From Candidatus Merdinaster equi (lineage in GTDB: Bacteria > Bacillota > Clostridia > Lachnospirales > Lachnospiraceae), in NCBI GenBank assembly GCA_018064935.1, contig JAGHUF010000088.1:1-32890 (forward strand): 32,890 bases of DNA, given 5' to 3'. Under the pieces are notes generated by a model that was not told the DNA's origin, searched no databases, and was given only the letters and a program-made list of their open reading frames with translations. Position 1 is the first letter of the stretch; every line of letters begins with the position of its first letter. Made by a program: the position numbers and the translations under genes. Below, piece by piece: positions 16,248-24,343 of this stretch.

Positions 16248-17111
16248 TTATGCTCCAATAATTATATCCCTATGGCTAATAGTCAGACCATATGCCCCCT
16301 GACCTTCCAGATTATGATACAGTGCATTGGCAAGCGTGACTGATCTGTGTTTTCCACCAGTACATCCTATAGCTATAACAAGCTGGTATTTGCCTTCCTT
16401 GATATAGTTTGGAATCAGGAATTTAACCATATCTGTCAATTTGACAAGAAACTCTTTTGCCTCATCAAAGTTCATAACATAGTCATAGACTTCTTTGTCT
16501 TGTCCTGTTTTATGCTTAAGCTCATCAATATAAAATGGATTAGGCAAAAAACGAACATCAAAAACAAGATCAGCATCCTGTGGTATTCCATTCTTAAATC
16601 CAAATGAAACCACATTGACCATAAGGCTGTTATATTCGCCATTCTGAACATAGATTTTATCAAGTTCAGCCTGAAGCTCCCTTGTTAACAGCTTGGTCGT
16701 ATCAAAAACATAATCAGAAATTTTTCGAACCGGCTCCAGAATCTTTCGCTCCTTCGCGATTCCTTCCTCCACTCTTCCATCTGGAGAAAGTGGATGCATT
16801 CTTCTGCTTTCCTTATATCTTTTTAACAGTACGCTGTCCGTACATTCCATGAAAAGGATATCGAAAACATATCCATTTTGCTTCATCCTAGTAAGAAGAG
16901 GCGCAACATCATCAAATGACTGTCCTGCACGAACATCCAGTCCCAGTGCAACCTTACTAATCTCACTTCCTGGAAGTGCTACCAATTCCATAAACTTATC
17001 AATCAGAGCTACTGGAAGATTATCGACACAGTAAAATCCTATGTCCTCCAGCATTTTGAGCGCCGTTCTTTTTCCTCCACCGCTCATTCCTGTCACAATT
17101 ACAAAACGCAT
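16248..17111 (-). CDS. rapZ: RapZ/YvcJ family nucleotide-binding protein with altered Walker A
   Basis: Cytosolic P-loop protein; in E. coli the homologue is an RNA-binding adaptor controlling GlmS, in Bacillus YvcJ binds and hydrolyses nucleotides. The N-terminal VTGMSGGGKRTALKMLEDIG has Arg15 where the Walker A Ser/Thr should follow Lys14. Other hallmarks are intact: YCVDNLPVALIDKF, RRMHPLSPDGRVEEGIAKER, FDVRFLPNPFYIDELKHKTG and the C-terminal GCTGGKHRSVTLANAL. Length 287 aa matches the family. Its ATG overlaps the murB stop (TAATG), implying translational coupling, and whiA follows. I am sure of the family; nucleotide handling by this copy is uncertain because of Arg15. Confidence 0.94.
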   Translation of the reverse strand: MRFVIVTGMSGGGKRTALKMLEDIGFYCVDNLPVALIDKFMELVALPGSEISKVALGLDVRAGQSFDDVAPLLTRMKQNGYVFDILFMECTDSVLLKRYKESRRMHPLSPDGRVEEGIAKERKILEPVRKISDYVFDTTKLLTRELQAELDKIYVQNGEYNSLMVNVVSFGFKNGIPQDADLVFDVRFLPNPFYIDELKHKTGQDKEVYDYVMNFDEAKEFLVKLTDMVKFLIPNYIKEGKYQLVIAIGCTGGKHRSVTLANALYHNLEGQGAYGLTISHRDIIIGA

Positions 17112-18022
17112 TAAAACTCTCCGATCTTAATAACCTCAGGTTCCAGAGTTACACCAAACTGCAACTCAACCTTCCCAGTCACATCTTCCATTAACCTATT
17201 TATATCCGTAGCTGTTGCATTACCTACATTAATTACAAATCCGCAGTGTTTCTCAGAAACCTGCGCATCTCCCACGCGGTATCCTCTCAGTCCTGCATCG
17301 TCAATCAGCTTGCCAGCAAAAAAACCTTCCGGTCTTTTAAAAGTAGATCCTGCACTAGGGTATTCTAAGGGCTGCTTATCTCTTCTTCGGGCAGCGAAAT
17401 CATCCATCTTAGCTAAAATATCTGCCTTGTCACCCTTTGAAAGCTTTAGCCTCACACCTGTTACAATATACCCACCTGCTTTTGCAAAGCTCGTCCTGTA
17501 GGCGAACTTCATATCCTCGCAGTTTTTCTCAAGAATATGCCCTGACAAATCAACCAGCGTGACCTTCTCAACAACCATCTTCATCTCGCCGTCATATGCC
17601 CCAGCATTCATTATTACTCCACCGCCTACTGAACCGGGTATACCACTTGCAAACTCCAGACCTGTAAGTTCAGCTCCGAGAGCATCTCTGGCAACCTTCG
17701 CAAGAAGCGCGCCTCCGCCAGCAGTGATCACATCACCTTCAACAGACACAGACGTAAACTCACCCTCCAGCTTTATCATAACGCCGTTGTAGCCCTTATC
17801 AGATACAAGAAGATTACTTCCGTTTCCAAGAATCATCATGGGAACATCTGCAGAACGAATCTCCTGCAATAGTCCTGTGAGCTGCTTCATATCATGAACA
17901 CTGACCAGCATCTCGCATGGCCCACCTACGTGAAATGTTGTATGCGATGCAAGAGGTTCGTTATAGAGAACCTGATCTGCAGGGATATTCTTTTGTACAT
18001 AATCACGCACCTGAGAGATCAC
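17111..18022 (-). CDS. murB: UDP-N-acetylenolpyruvoylglucosamine reductase
   Basis: FAD enzyme that reduces UDP-GlcNAc-enolpyruvate with NADPH to UDP-MurNAc, the second committed step of peptidoglycan precursor synthesis. FAD-binding motifs are TTFHVGGPCEMLV, ILGNGSNLLVSD and FASGIPGSVGGGVIMNAGAY. Active-site residues are Arg176 in AYRTSF, Ser226 in PSAGSTFKRP (the proton donor) and the Glu in LEPEV near the C-terminus. At 303 aa without the type I insertion it is a type II MurB. It starts with GTG at 18022, supported by AAGGAG six bases upstream; no better ATG exists. It is coupled to rapZ by a one-base overlap. Confidence 0.96.
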   Translation of the reverse strand: MISQVRDYVQKNIPADQVLYNEPLASHTTFHVGGPCEMLVSVHDMKQLTGLLQEIRSADVPMMILGNGSNLLVSDKGYNGVMIKLEGEFTSVSVEGDVITAGGGALLAKVARDALGAELTGLEFASGIPGSVGGGVIMNAGAYDGEMKMVVEKVTLVDLSGHILEKNCEDMKFAYRTSFAKAGGYIVTGVRLKLSKGDKADILAKMDDFAARRRDKQPLEYPSAGSTFKRPEGFFAGKLIDDAGLRGYRVGDAQVSEKHCGFVINVGNATATDINRLMEDVTGKVELQFGVTLEPEVIKIGEF

Positions 18023-18117
18023 GCAAGACTCCTTAATTCATAGCATTTATCCATACTGTTTTTTCTGACCACATCGCCCTATTCCAGCACTATGGTCAGC
18101 TAGACAATCAGACTGAT

Positions 18118-19047
18118 TTACAGCGCAAGCTTAGCTGCTCCGTAGATTCCAGCATCATTTCCAAGAGTTGCCAAAGCGAACTTTGCCTCGCGGCATCCTC
18201 TGAAAACATATTCTTTATAGTTATCTTCGATATAATCAAACAGAACGGTTCCAGCCTTACTTACTCCACCGCCAATAACAAATATCTCTGGATTGACAAC
18301 ACAAGCAACTGATGCAAGGCCCTTGCCAAGGTACTCTCCAAACTGCTCAGCAATCTTATTTGCAAGAACATCTCCATCCTTAACTGCATCGAAAACTGTC
18401 TTTGCAGAGATTTCTGTACTTCTAAGAACAGAAGGTTCATCAGTAGATGCAAGCATTCTCTTTGCAAGTCTTACGATACCAGTCGCAGAAGTATACTGCT
18501 CGAGACAGCCTCTATTTCCGCATCCACAAACCTCTGTCTCATTATCCTCAACATGAATATGACCAATCTCTCCACCTGCTCCTGTAGCTCCAGCGAGAAG
18601 ATTACCCTCAACAATAATTCCTCCGCCTACTCCTGTACCAAGAGTAACTGCAACCAAATTCTTATAACCCTGGCCACCGCCCTTCCACATTTCTCCAAGA
18701 GCAGCAACATTAGCATCATTTCCAGCCTTAACATTAAGTCCTGTGAGCGATGACAGTGCCTCATTGATATTCAGTGTTCCCCAGCCAAGATTTGCTGCAC
18801 CGAATATGGTTCCTTCTTCATTTACAGGGCCAGGTGCACCAATTCCAAGACCAGCAACATCTGCCTTTGTAATCTGCTTCTCATCCATTTTGGCAAGAAC
18901 TGAATCTGCTATATCAGGAAGAATATATTTTCCATCAAAATCTTTTCTTGTAGGAATCTCCCACTTATCAACAAGCTCTCCCTCTGTTGTAAAAAGTCCA
19001 AGCTTTACTGTTGTTCCACCAAGATCTACACCAAATACGTACTGCAT
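18118..19047 (-). CDS. glk: ROK-family glucokinase
   Basis: ATP-dependent hexose kinase, most likely glucokinase, feeding glycolysis. ROK hallmarks are the phosphate-binding DLGGTTVKLG (about 8-17), catalytic Asp111 in GNDANVAALGE, VTLGTGVGGGIIV, GAGGEIGHIHVE and the zinc-binding CGCGNRGCLEQYTSATG (Cys174, 176, 181 with His from the GHIHV motif). No N-terminal helix-turn-helix, so it is an enzyme rather than a ROK repressor. Length 309 aa is typical. The start overlaps the hprK stop as TAATG, so it should be translated together with hprK. This couples hexose phosphorylation to the kinase that senses glycolytic intermediates. Confidence 0.93.
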   Translation of the reverse strand: MQYVFGVDLGGTTVKLGLFTTEGELVDKWEIPTRKDFDGKYILPDIADSVLAKMDEKQITKADVAGLGIGAPGPVNEEGTIFGAANLGWGTLNINEALSSLTGLNVKAGNDANVAALGEMWKGGGQGYKNLVAVTLGTGVGGGIIVEGNLLAGATGAGGEIGHIHVEDNETEVCGCGNRGCLEQYTSATGIVRLAKRMLASTDEPSVLRSTEISAKTVFDAVKDGDVLANKIAEQFGEYLGKGLASVACVVNPEIFVIGGGVSKAGTVLFDYIEDNYKEYVFRGCREAKFALATLGNDAGIYGAAKLAL

Positions 19048-19988
19048 TATTCCTCATCCTCCTCACGCTTTTCTGCAAGCGATCTCTGTACTCTTTTATA
19101 TAACTCTTCAACTGCGTTGTAACCCATTTTCTTCTGTCTGTGATTAACAGCTGCTGCCTCACAGATAATTGCAAGATTACGTCCGGGTCTGATTGGAAGA
19201 GTATGACACACTACCTTATTGCCAAGATACTCTGTATATTCCTCTTCAAGTCCTAGTCTGTCATATTCTTTATTTTTATCCCAGTCCTCAAGCTTGATTA
19301 CAAGGTCAATATTCTGTGTATCTCTTACTGAAGAAACACCGAACAGAGTCTTTACATCTACTATTCCAATACCACGAAGCTCGATGAAATGCTTTGTGAT
19401 ATCCGGTGCTGTTCCAATCAGAGTATCATTTGAAACCTTTCTGATTTCTACAACATCATCTGTTACAAGTCTGTGTCCACGCTTAATAAGTTCAAGCGCA
19501 GCCTCTGACTTACCAATTCCTGACTCACCGGTAATCAGAACACCCTCGCCATATACATCAACAAGAACGCCGTGAACAGAAATCATTGGAGCAAGCTTAA
19601 CATTCATCCAGCGGATAATCTCTGCCATGAATGTAGACGTTGCTTTTTGTGTCTGCAAAAGCGGTATATTATTCTTCTTAGCCAGTTCAAGGAATCTTGG
19701 GCTTGGCTCTAATTCTCTACAGTACACAATCGCAGGAATTGGATATGATAAAAACTTAGTGAAACATTCCTCCTGCTTCTTCTTACTGAGCGAATCCATA
19801 TATGACTGCTCAACAAATCCGATTACCTGAAGTCTGGTAGCCTCGAAGTGCTCAAAGTAACCAGCAAGCTGAAGTGCTGGACGATTGATATCAGGCTGCT
19901 TAATTCTAATCTTCGAAATATCGATTTCAGGTGTCAGATTGACGAGTTTCTCTTTTTCAATTATTTCAGTTAACTTTAATCCGGCCAT
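19047..19988 (-). CDS. hprK: HPr kinase/phosphorylase
   Basis: Bifunctional enzyme that phosphorylates or dephosphorylates Ser46 of HPr/Crh in response to fructose-1,6-bisphosphate, ATP and phosphate; the master sensor for carbon catabolite control in Firmicutes. The C-terminal domain carries the Walker A GESGIGKS (154-161), the conserved His139 before it, TDDVV (about 177) and the family signature IELRGIGIVDVKTLFG (about 202-217). The N-terminal HPrK_N domain covers about 1-130. Length 313 aa is standard. ATG 19988 has GGAGG upstream. It follows uvrC by 46 bases. The probable substrate, a Ser46-containing Crh-like protein, is encoded five genes downstream in the same block. Confidence 0.97.
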   Translation of the reverse strand: MAGLKLTEIIEKEKLVNLTPEIDISKIRIKQPDINRPALQLAGYFEHFEATRLQVIGFVEQSYMDSLSKKKQEECFTKFLSYPIPAIVYCRELEPSPRFLELAKKNNIPLLQTQKATSTFMAEIIRWMNVKLAPMISVHGVLVDVYGEGVLITGESGIGKSEAALELIKRGHRLVTDDVVEIRKVSNDTLIGTAPDITKHFIELRGIGIVDVKTLFGVSSVRDTQNIDLVIKLEDWDKNKEYDRLGLEEEYTEYLGNKVVCHTLPIRPGRNLAIICEAAAVNHRQKKMGYNAVEELYKRVQRSLAEKREEDEE

Positions 19989-20034
19989 AATCCCTCCATA
20001 TAATAAATACCCTTGTATTAATTGCCATACATGT

Positions 20035-21918
20035 TTAATTTACATCATTTTCAATACTTTTTCCATTTTTGTTTGCAAAAAAATCAGCAATCTGTTTTGC
20101 AATATTCATTGGAATCTCCGGCAGCGCACTAAGCTCCTCTGCGCTCGCATTTTTAATATCCTCAATTGACGCAAAATGTCTCATAAGTGCTCTTCTTCTC
20201 TCTGGTCCAATTCCAGGAATATCATCAAGAACCGATTTAACCTGCGCTTTGCTTCTGAGTGATCTGTGAAACTCTATTGCAAACCTGTGTGCCTCATCCT
20301 GTATTCGCGTTATGAGCTTAAAGCCCTCTGAGTTTCTGTCAATCGGTACTTCTTTTCCCTCATAATACAGCCCCCTTGTCCTGTGGTTATCGTCTTTGAC
20401 CATACCACAGACAGGAATTGATAATCCAAGTTCATCGAGGACACTGAGCGCAATTCCAACCTGCCCCTTGCCTCCATCCATCAGAATCAGATCCGGCAGA
20501 CGATGAAAAGAATCGAACCCACTACTCTCATCCGTTTCATCTCCCTCTGACATGCTTCTTAAAAAACGCCTTGTCAGAACCTCTCTCATGCATGCGTAAT
20601 CATCCGGCCCGGCCACAGTCTTCATTTTGAATTTTCTGTAATCGCTCTTTTTGGGTTTTCCCTTCTCAAAAACAACCATCGATCCAACGTTGGCAAAACC
20701 GCTTATGTTAGAGATATCGTAGGCCTCCATTCGGGTTATTTCTGGAAGTTCTATCAGCTTCGCTATCTCTTTCACAGCCCCGATAGTTCTGCCCTCTTCT
20801 CTCTTTATCCTCTCCCTATCTTTCTCAAGGACAAGCTTTGCATTTTGTGCTGCCAGCTCTATCAGTTTCTCTCTCTGGCCAATCTTGGGAACCAGAATAT
20901 GCATTCGGCTTCCCCTCTTGTCAGACAGCCATTTCTCAATCAATTCAACCTCATCTATTTCACACATGAGCATAAGCTCTCGTGGAACAAATGGCGTTCC
21001 AGCATAGAATTGTTTTACGAATTCAGTAAGTATCGATGAGGGATTTGTATCCGACAGATGTGTCATATAGTAGTGTTCTCTTCCTATAAGTTGACCGCCC
21101 CTCACAAAGAACACCTGAACAACACAATCTCTATCATCACAGCATAGCGCAATAATATCTCTGTCCTCACCGCCTGTGTCTGTAATCTTCTGCTTTTGAC
21201 TCACACTTTTAACGCTCTCTAGAAGATCTCTGTAGCCTGCTGCCTCCTCAAATCTGAGTTCCTCCGCGGCTGTCTCCATCTGCTGTTTAAGCTTCTTCTG
21301 TATTGGAGCGTAATTACCATTTAGAAAATCCAACGCCTGAACAAGCTGCTCTTTATACTCTTCCTTTGTAACATTTCCGGTGCATGGTCCTGAACACTGT
21401 CCTATATGATAATTAAGGCACGGTCTTTCCTTCCCTATATCACGCGGTAACTGCCTGTTACAGTTTCTCAGAACAAATAGTTTATTCAGAAGATCAATTG
21501 TATCCTTGACTGCTGCCGCACTTGTATACGGACCAAAATACTTGGATTTATCTTTATGAATAGTTCGCGAAAAAACAATCCTAGGATAATCCTCACCAAG
21601 CGTTACCTTGATATATGGGTAAGTTTTATCATCCTTTAGCAGGGTGTTATATTTGGGCCTGTGTTCTTTAATTAGATTATTCTCAAGAACAAGTGCCTCA
21701 AGCTCAGAGTCAGTGACAATATATTCAAATCTGTCAATCTGACTCACCATCTTGTCAATCTGCGGTCCTCTGCCTACTATCTTACGAAAATAAGACCGCA
21801 CCCTGTTATGCAGGTTTACGGCCTTACCAACATACATGATCGTATCTTTATCATCATGCATAATATATACACCGGGTTTATTCGGCAGTTTTTTAAGTTC
21901 TTCCTGTACGTCAAACAT
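20035..21918 (-). CDS. uvrC: Excinuclease ABC subunit C
   Basis: Nuclease that makes both incisions in nucleotide excision repair with UvrA and UvrB. The N-terminal GIY-YIG nuclease domain has [19 protein letters not shown] and Arg39 in [11 protein letters not shown] cysteine cluster ([27 protein letters not shown]) and a UVR/UvrB-binding motif ([20 protein letters not shown]) occupy the middle. The RNase H-like C-terminal nuclease region has [10 protein letters not shown] and [11 protein letters not shown], and tandem helix-hairpin-helix motifs end the protein ([18 protein letters not shown]). Length 627 aa is typical. ATG 21918 has only a weak ribosome binding site. It sits 49 bases after ftsH and before hprK. 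Confidence 0.97.
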   Translation of the reverse strand: MFDVQEELKKLPNKPGVYIMHDDKDTIMYVGKAVNLHNRVRSYFRKIVGRGPQIDKMVSQIDRFEYIVTDSELEALVLENNLIKEHRPKYNTLLKDDKTYPYIKVTLGEDYPRIVFSRTIHKDKSKYFGPYTSAAAVKDTIDLLNKLFVLRNCNRQLPRDIGKERPCLNYHIGQCSGPCTGNVTKEEYKEQLVQALDFLNGNYAPIQKKLKQQMETAAEELRFEEAAGYRDLLESVKSVSQKQKITDTGGEDRDIIALCCDDRDCVVQVFFVRGGQLIGREHYYMTHLSDTNPSSILTEFVKQFYAGTPFVPRELMLMCEIDEVELIEKWLSDKRGSRMHILVPKIGQREKLIELAAQNAKLVLEKDRERIKREEGRTIGAVKEIAKLIELPEITRMEAYDISNISGFANVGSMVVFEKGKPKKSDYRKFKMKTVAGPDDYACMREVLTRRFLRSMSEGDETDESSGFDSFHRLPDLILMDGGKGQVGIALSVLDELGLSIPVCGMVKDDNHRTRGLYYEGKEVPIDRNSEGFKLITRIQDEAHRFAIEFHRSLRSKAQVKSVLDDIPGIGPERRRALMRHFASIEDIKNASAEELSALPEIPMNIAKQIADFFANKNGKSIENDVN

Positions 21919-21967
21919 CCAGTTTATACCAGCTTTTGCCTCATGTCAGAGACATATTCACACCAAC

Positions 21968-24274
21968 CTATGCCCTTGTATCAGAGTCAGAATCCGAATC
22001 GTTTTCATTCATTGCGTCCTTACTCTGCGCATAGAGCCTGCTCTTCAAAGCCTTGGCGAACTCATCCTCAGCAAACAAATCCTGCCTGGGCGCCTTCGCT
22101 GAATCCGCACCAGAATTAGCATCAGCATCAACTTTCTTATCGGAATTAGAATCCGGATTGGCATCTACCTTCTTATTGGAATCAAAGTCCACATTAGCAT
22201 CCACTTTCTTATTAGAATCAGACTCCAGATTAGCATCCGCATCATTTGCTGCACCAGAGCACAAATCCTGTGAGAATTCCTTCGCAAAAGAATTATCTTC
22301 TTTTGCACCCGCTTTATTCTCATCCTCGCTTGGTTCAGGCAGTCCCTTCTCCTGGCGATAAATCTTCATGAACTCTTTGCCAGTGATAGTCTCTTTTCTG
22401 ATAAGGTGGTCAGCAATCTTATCCATAATCTCACGATTATCCTTAAGCAGCTTCTTAGCTTCCTTGTAGCAATCCTTAAGAATCTTCATGACCTCTTCAT
22501 CGATATCTGCTGCGGTCTCATCTGAACAGTTCATAACAGCCCTTCCATCCAGATATCTGCTCTCAACAGTCTCAAGACTCATAAGACCAAATTTCTTGCT
22601 CATGCCATACTGGGTAACCATGCTTCTGGCAATATTTGTCGCCTTTTCAATATCATTAGATGCACCAGTTGTTACTGTGTCAAAAACAAGTTCCTCAGCT
22701 GCTCGTCCACCGAGAAGTCCTACCAGCATATCGTGAAGTTCAGCCTGTGTATTGAGATACTTTTCTTCTTCAGGAACCTGCATTACATATCCGAGTGCAC
22801 CCATTGTTCTTGGAACAATAGTAATCTTCTGTACTGGCTCAGAATTCTTCTGCAATGCTGCAATAAGCGCATGTCCAACCTCATGGTAAGATACAATCTT
22901 ACGCTCCTTAGGAGACATGATTCTGTCCTTCTTCTCTTTACCCACAAGGACAACCTCTACCGCAGTAAACAGATCCTTCTGTGAAACATATTCTCTGCCC
23001 TCTTTAACTGCATTGATTGCGGCCTCATTAACCATATTAGCAAGATCTGATCCCACTGCGCCTGAGGTAGCAAGTGCAATCTCATCGAGATTCACAGTCT
23101 CATCCATGAGGACATCCTTACTATGAACCTTAAGTATATCTACTCTGCCCTTTAAGTCAGGTTTATCAACAATGATTCTTCTGTCAAAACGACCCGGGCG
23201 AAGAAGTGCCTTGTCAAGAATTTCTGGTCGGTTTGTCGCAGCAAGAATGATGATTCCTTTTTTGCCATCGAATCCATCCATCTCAGATAAGAGCTGGTTT
23301 AATGTCTGTTCTCTCTCTTCATTTCCGCCGCCATACTTACTGTCACGGCTTCTACCAATGGCATCAATCTCATCGATGAAGATGATACAAGGGGCATTTT
23401 TCTCTGCCTCTTTGAACAAATCTCTTACACGGGATGCCCCGACACCAACATATAATTCGATAAAGTCTGATCCGGCAAGTGAGAAGAAGGGAACCTTCGC
23501 TTCTCCGGCTACAGCCTTAGCAAGCAATGTCTTACCAGTTCCAGGAGGTCCAACTAAAAGTGCTCCCTTAGGAAGCCTTGCACCAATCTTCGAATACTTT
23601 GCAGGATTATGAAGGAAATCAACTACTTCAACAAGTGATTCCTTCGCCTCTTCTTCACCAGCAACATCTGCAAAAGTAATGCCCGTCTCTTTCTGAACAT
23701 AGACCTTGGCATTGCTCTTGCCAACGCCCATAACTCCGCCTCCGCCCATTCGCCTGAAGATGAAGCCAAGTCCAATCCACACTATGAGAAGTGGAACTCC
23801 ATAGCTTAGTAGCATTGACCATATCCAGTTACTATTATCAGGAATCTGTCTTGAGTATTCTACGCCTGCCTTAGATAATCTCTCAGACAGAACGTCCAAT
23901 TCCTCTGCAATACCTGTGTAGAATGTCTGTGATGCATTTGCATATGTACTTCCTGCACTTATTGCCGGAGTAATGTTAAGCTGTGTGTCCTCGATTACAA
24001 CAGAAGATACTTCCCCCTTGTCGAGCATGGTAATAAATTCGTTGTATGGAATCTCCACATTGGTTCCGGCGCTTACAGCTCTCAAGTACCAGCTTACAGC
24101 CAAAACCACGCACAGAGTTGCAATGAGAACAAGCATGATATTGGAACCTTTTCGTCCGTTCTGTCCACCTCTGTTGCCGCCATTTCCATTGCCATTTCCA
24201 TTCCCGTTATTTCCGCCATTATTTCCGGAAGAATTTCCGCCATTTTCCATTGTGCTAATATAATTTCTGTCCAT
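21968..24274 (-). CDS. ftsH: ATP-dependent zinc metalloprotease FtsH with low-complexity ends
   Basis: Membrane-anchored AAA+ protease for membrane and regulatory protein turnover. Two membrane helices (about 46-65 and 151-173) flank an extracytoplasmic domain. Walker A GPPGTGKT (242-249), Walker B IIFIDE (297-302), second region of homology with ATNRPEILDKALLRPGRFDR, and zinc site HEVGH (464-468). The 768 aa exceed the usual ~600-700 because of a Gly/Asn-rich cytoplasmic head (about 11-45) and an Asp/Ser/Asn/Lys-rich tail with a 12-residue repeat. Start ATG 24274 chosen because GAGG lies five bases upstream; an in-frame ATG at 24298 lacks a good site and would include a hairpin. The gene precedes uvrC. 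Confidence 0.97.
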   Translation of the reverse strand: MDRNYISTMENGGNSSGNNGGNNGNGNGNGNGGNRGGQNGRKGSNIMLVLIATLCVVLAVSWYLRAVSAGTNVEIPYNEFITMLDKGEVSSVVIEDTQLNITPAISAGSTYANASQTFYTGIAEELDVLSERLSKAGVEYSRQIPDNSNWIWSMLLSYGVPLLIVWIGLGFIFRRMGGGGVMGVGKSNAKVYVQKETGITFADVAGEEEAKESLVEVVDFLHNPAKYSKIGARLPKGALLVGPPGTGKTLLAKAVAGEAKVPFFSLAGSDFIELYVGVGASRVRDLFKEAEKNAPCIIFIDEIDAIGRSRDSKYGGGNEEREQTLNQLLSEMDGFDGKKGIIILAATNRPEILDKALLRPGRFDRRIIVDKPDLKGRVDILKVHSKDVLMDETVNLDEIALATSGAVGSDLANMVNEAAINAVKEGREYVSQKDLFTAVEVVLVGKEKKDRIMSPKERKIVSYHEVGHALIAALQKNSEPVQKITIVPRTMGALGYVMQVPEEEKYLNTQAELHDMLVGLLGGRAAEELVFDTVTTGASNDIEKATNIARSMVTQYGMSKKFGLMSLETVESRYLDGRAVMNCSDETAADIDEEVMKILKDCYKEAKKLLKDNREIMDKIADHLIRKETITGKEFMKIYRQEKGLPEPSEDENKAGAKEDNSFAKEFSQDLCSGAANDADANLESDSNKKVDANVDFDSNKKVDANPDSNSDKKVDADANSGADSAKAPRQDLFAEDEFAKALKSRLYAQSKDAMNENDSDSDSDTRA
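22125..22232. repeat. Three tandem 36-bp repeats inside the 3' part of ftsH
   Basis: Three adjacent 36-base units start at 22125, 22161 and 22197, each beginning GCATC on the plus strand and sharing CTTTCTTAT-like cores. Each encodes 12 residues of the DSNKKVDAN type. Units 2 and 3 are closer to each other than to unit 1. The period is a multiple of three, so copy-number change keeps the frame. Confidence 0.9.
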
Positions 24275-24286
24275 TTTTCCTCTTTT

Positions 24287-24302
24287 GGAGATCTGCATCT
24301 CC
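24287..24302 (-). promoter_or_regulatory. Hairpin just upstream of the ftsH ribosome binding site
   Basis: Perfect 6-bp stem GGAGAT/ATCTCC with a 4-base loop, lying a few bases before AAAAGAGG on the minus strand. It has no T-tract, so is not a terminator. It could affect ribosome access; this is inference from position only. Confidence 0.35.
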
Positions 24303-24334
24303 CATTATGTTCTGTGCACATTATGTTCTGTGCG
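24303..24334. repeat. 16-bp tandem direct repeat in the ftsH leader
   Basis: CATTATGTTCTGTGCA is followed at once by the same sequence with only the last base changed (A to G). It occupies most of the 69 bases between the lipoprotein stop and the ftsH start. Within it GCACA-N8-TGTGC also forms an inverted repeat. Possible regulator binding site; no promoter elements were recognised beside it. Confidence 0.7.
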
Positions 24335-24343
24335 ATTAGTTAT

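Noticed and set aside
18035-18117. Hairpin CTGACCA ... TGGTCAG between glk and murB
   Set aside because: Only 7 bp with a ~21-base loop and followed on the minus strand by A rather than T residues, so it is not a terminator.
22125-24334. CRISPR array
   Set aside because: The 36-bp units are directly adjacent with no spacers and are coding; the 16-bp repeat has two copies only.
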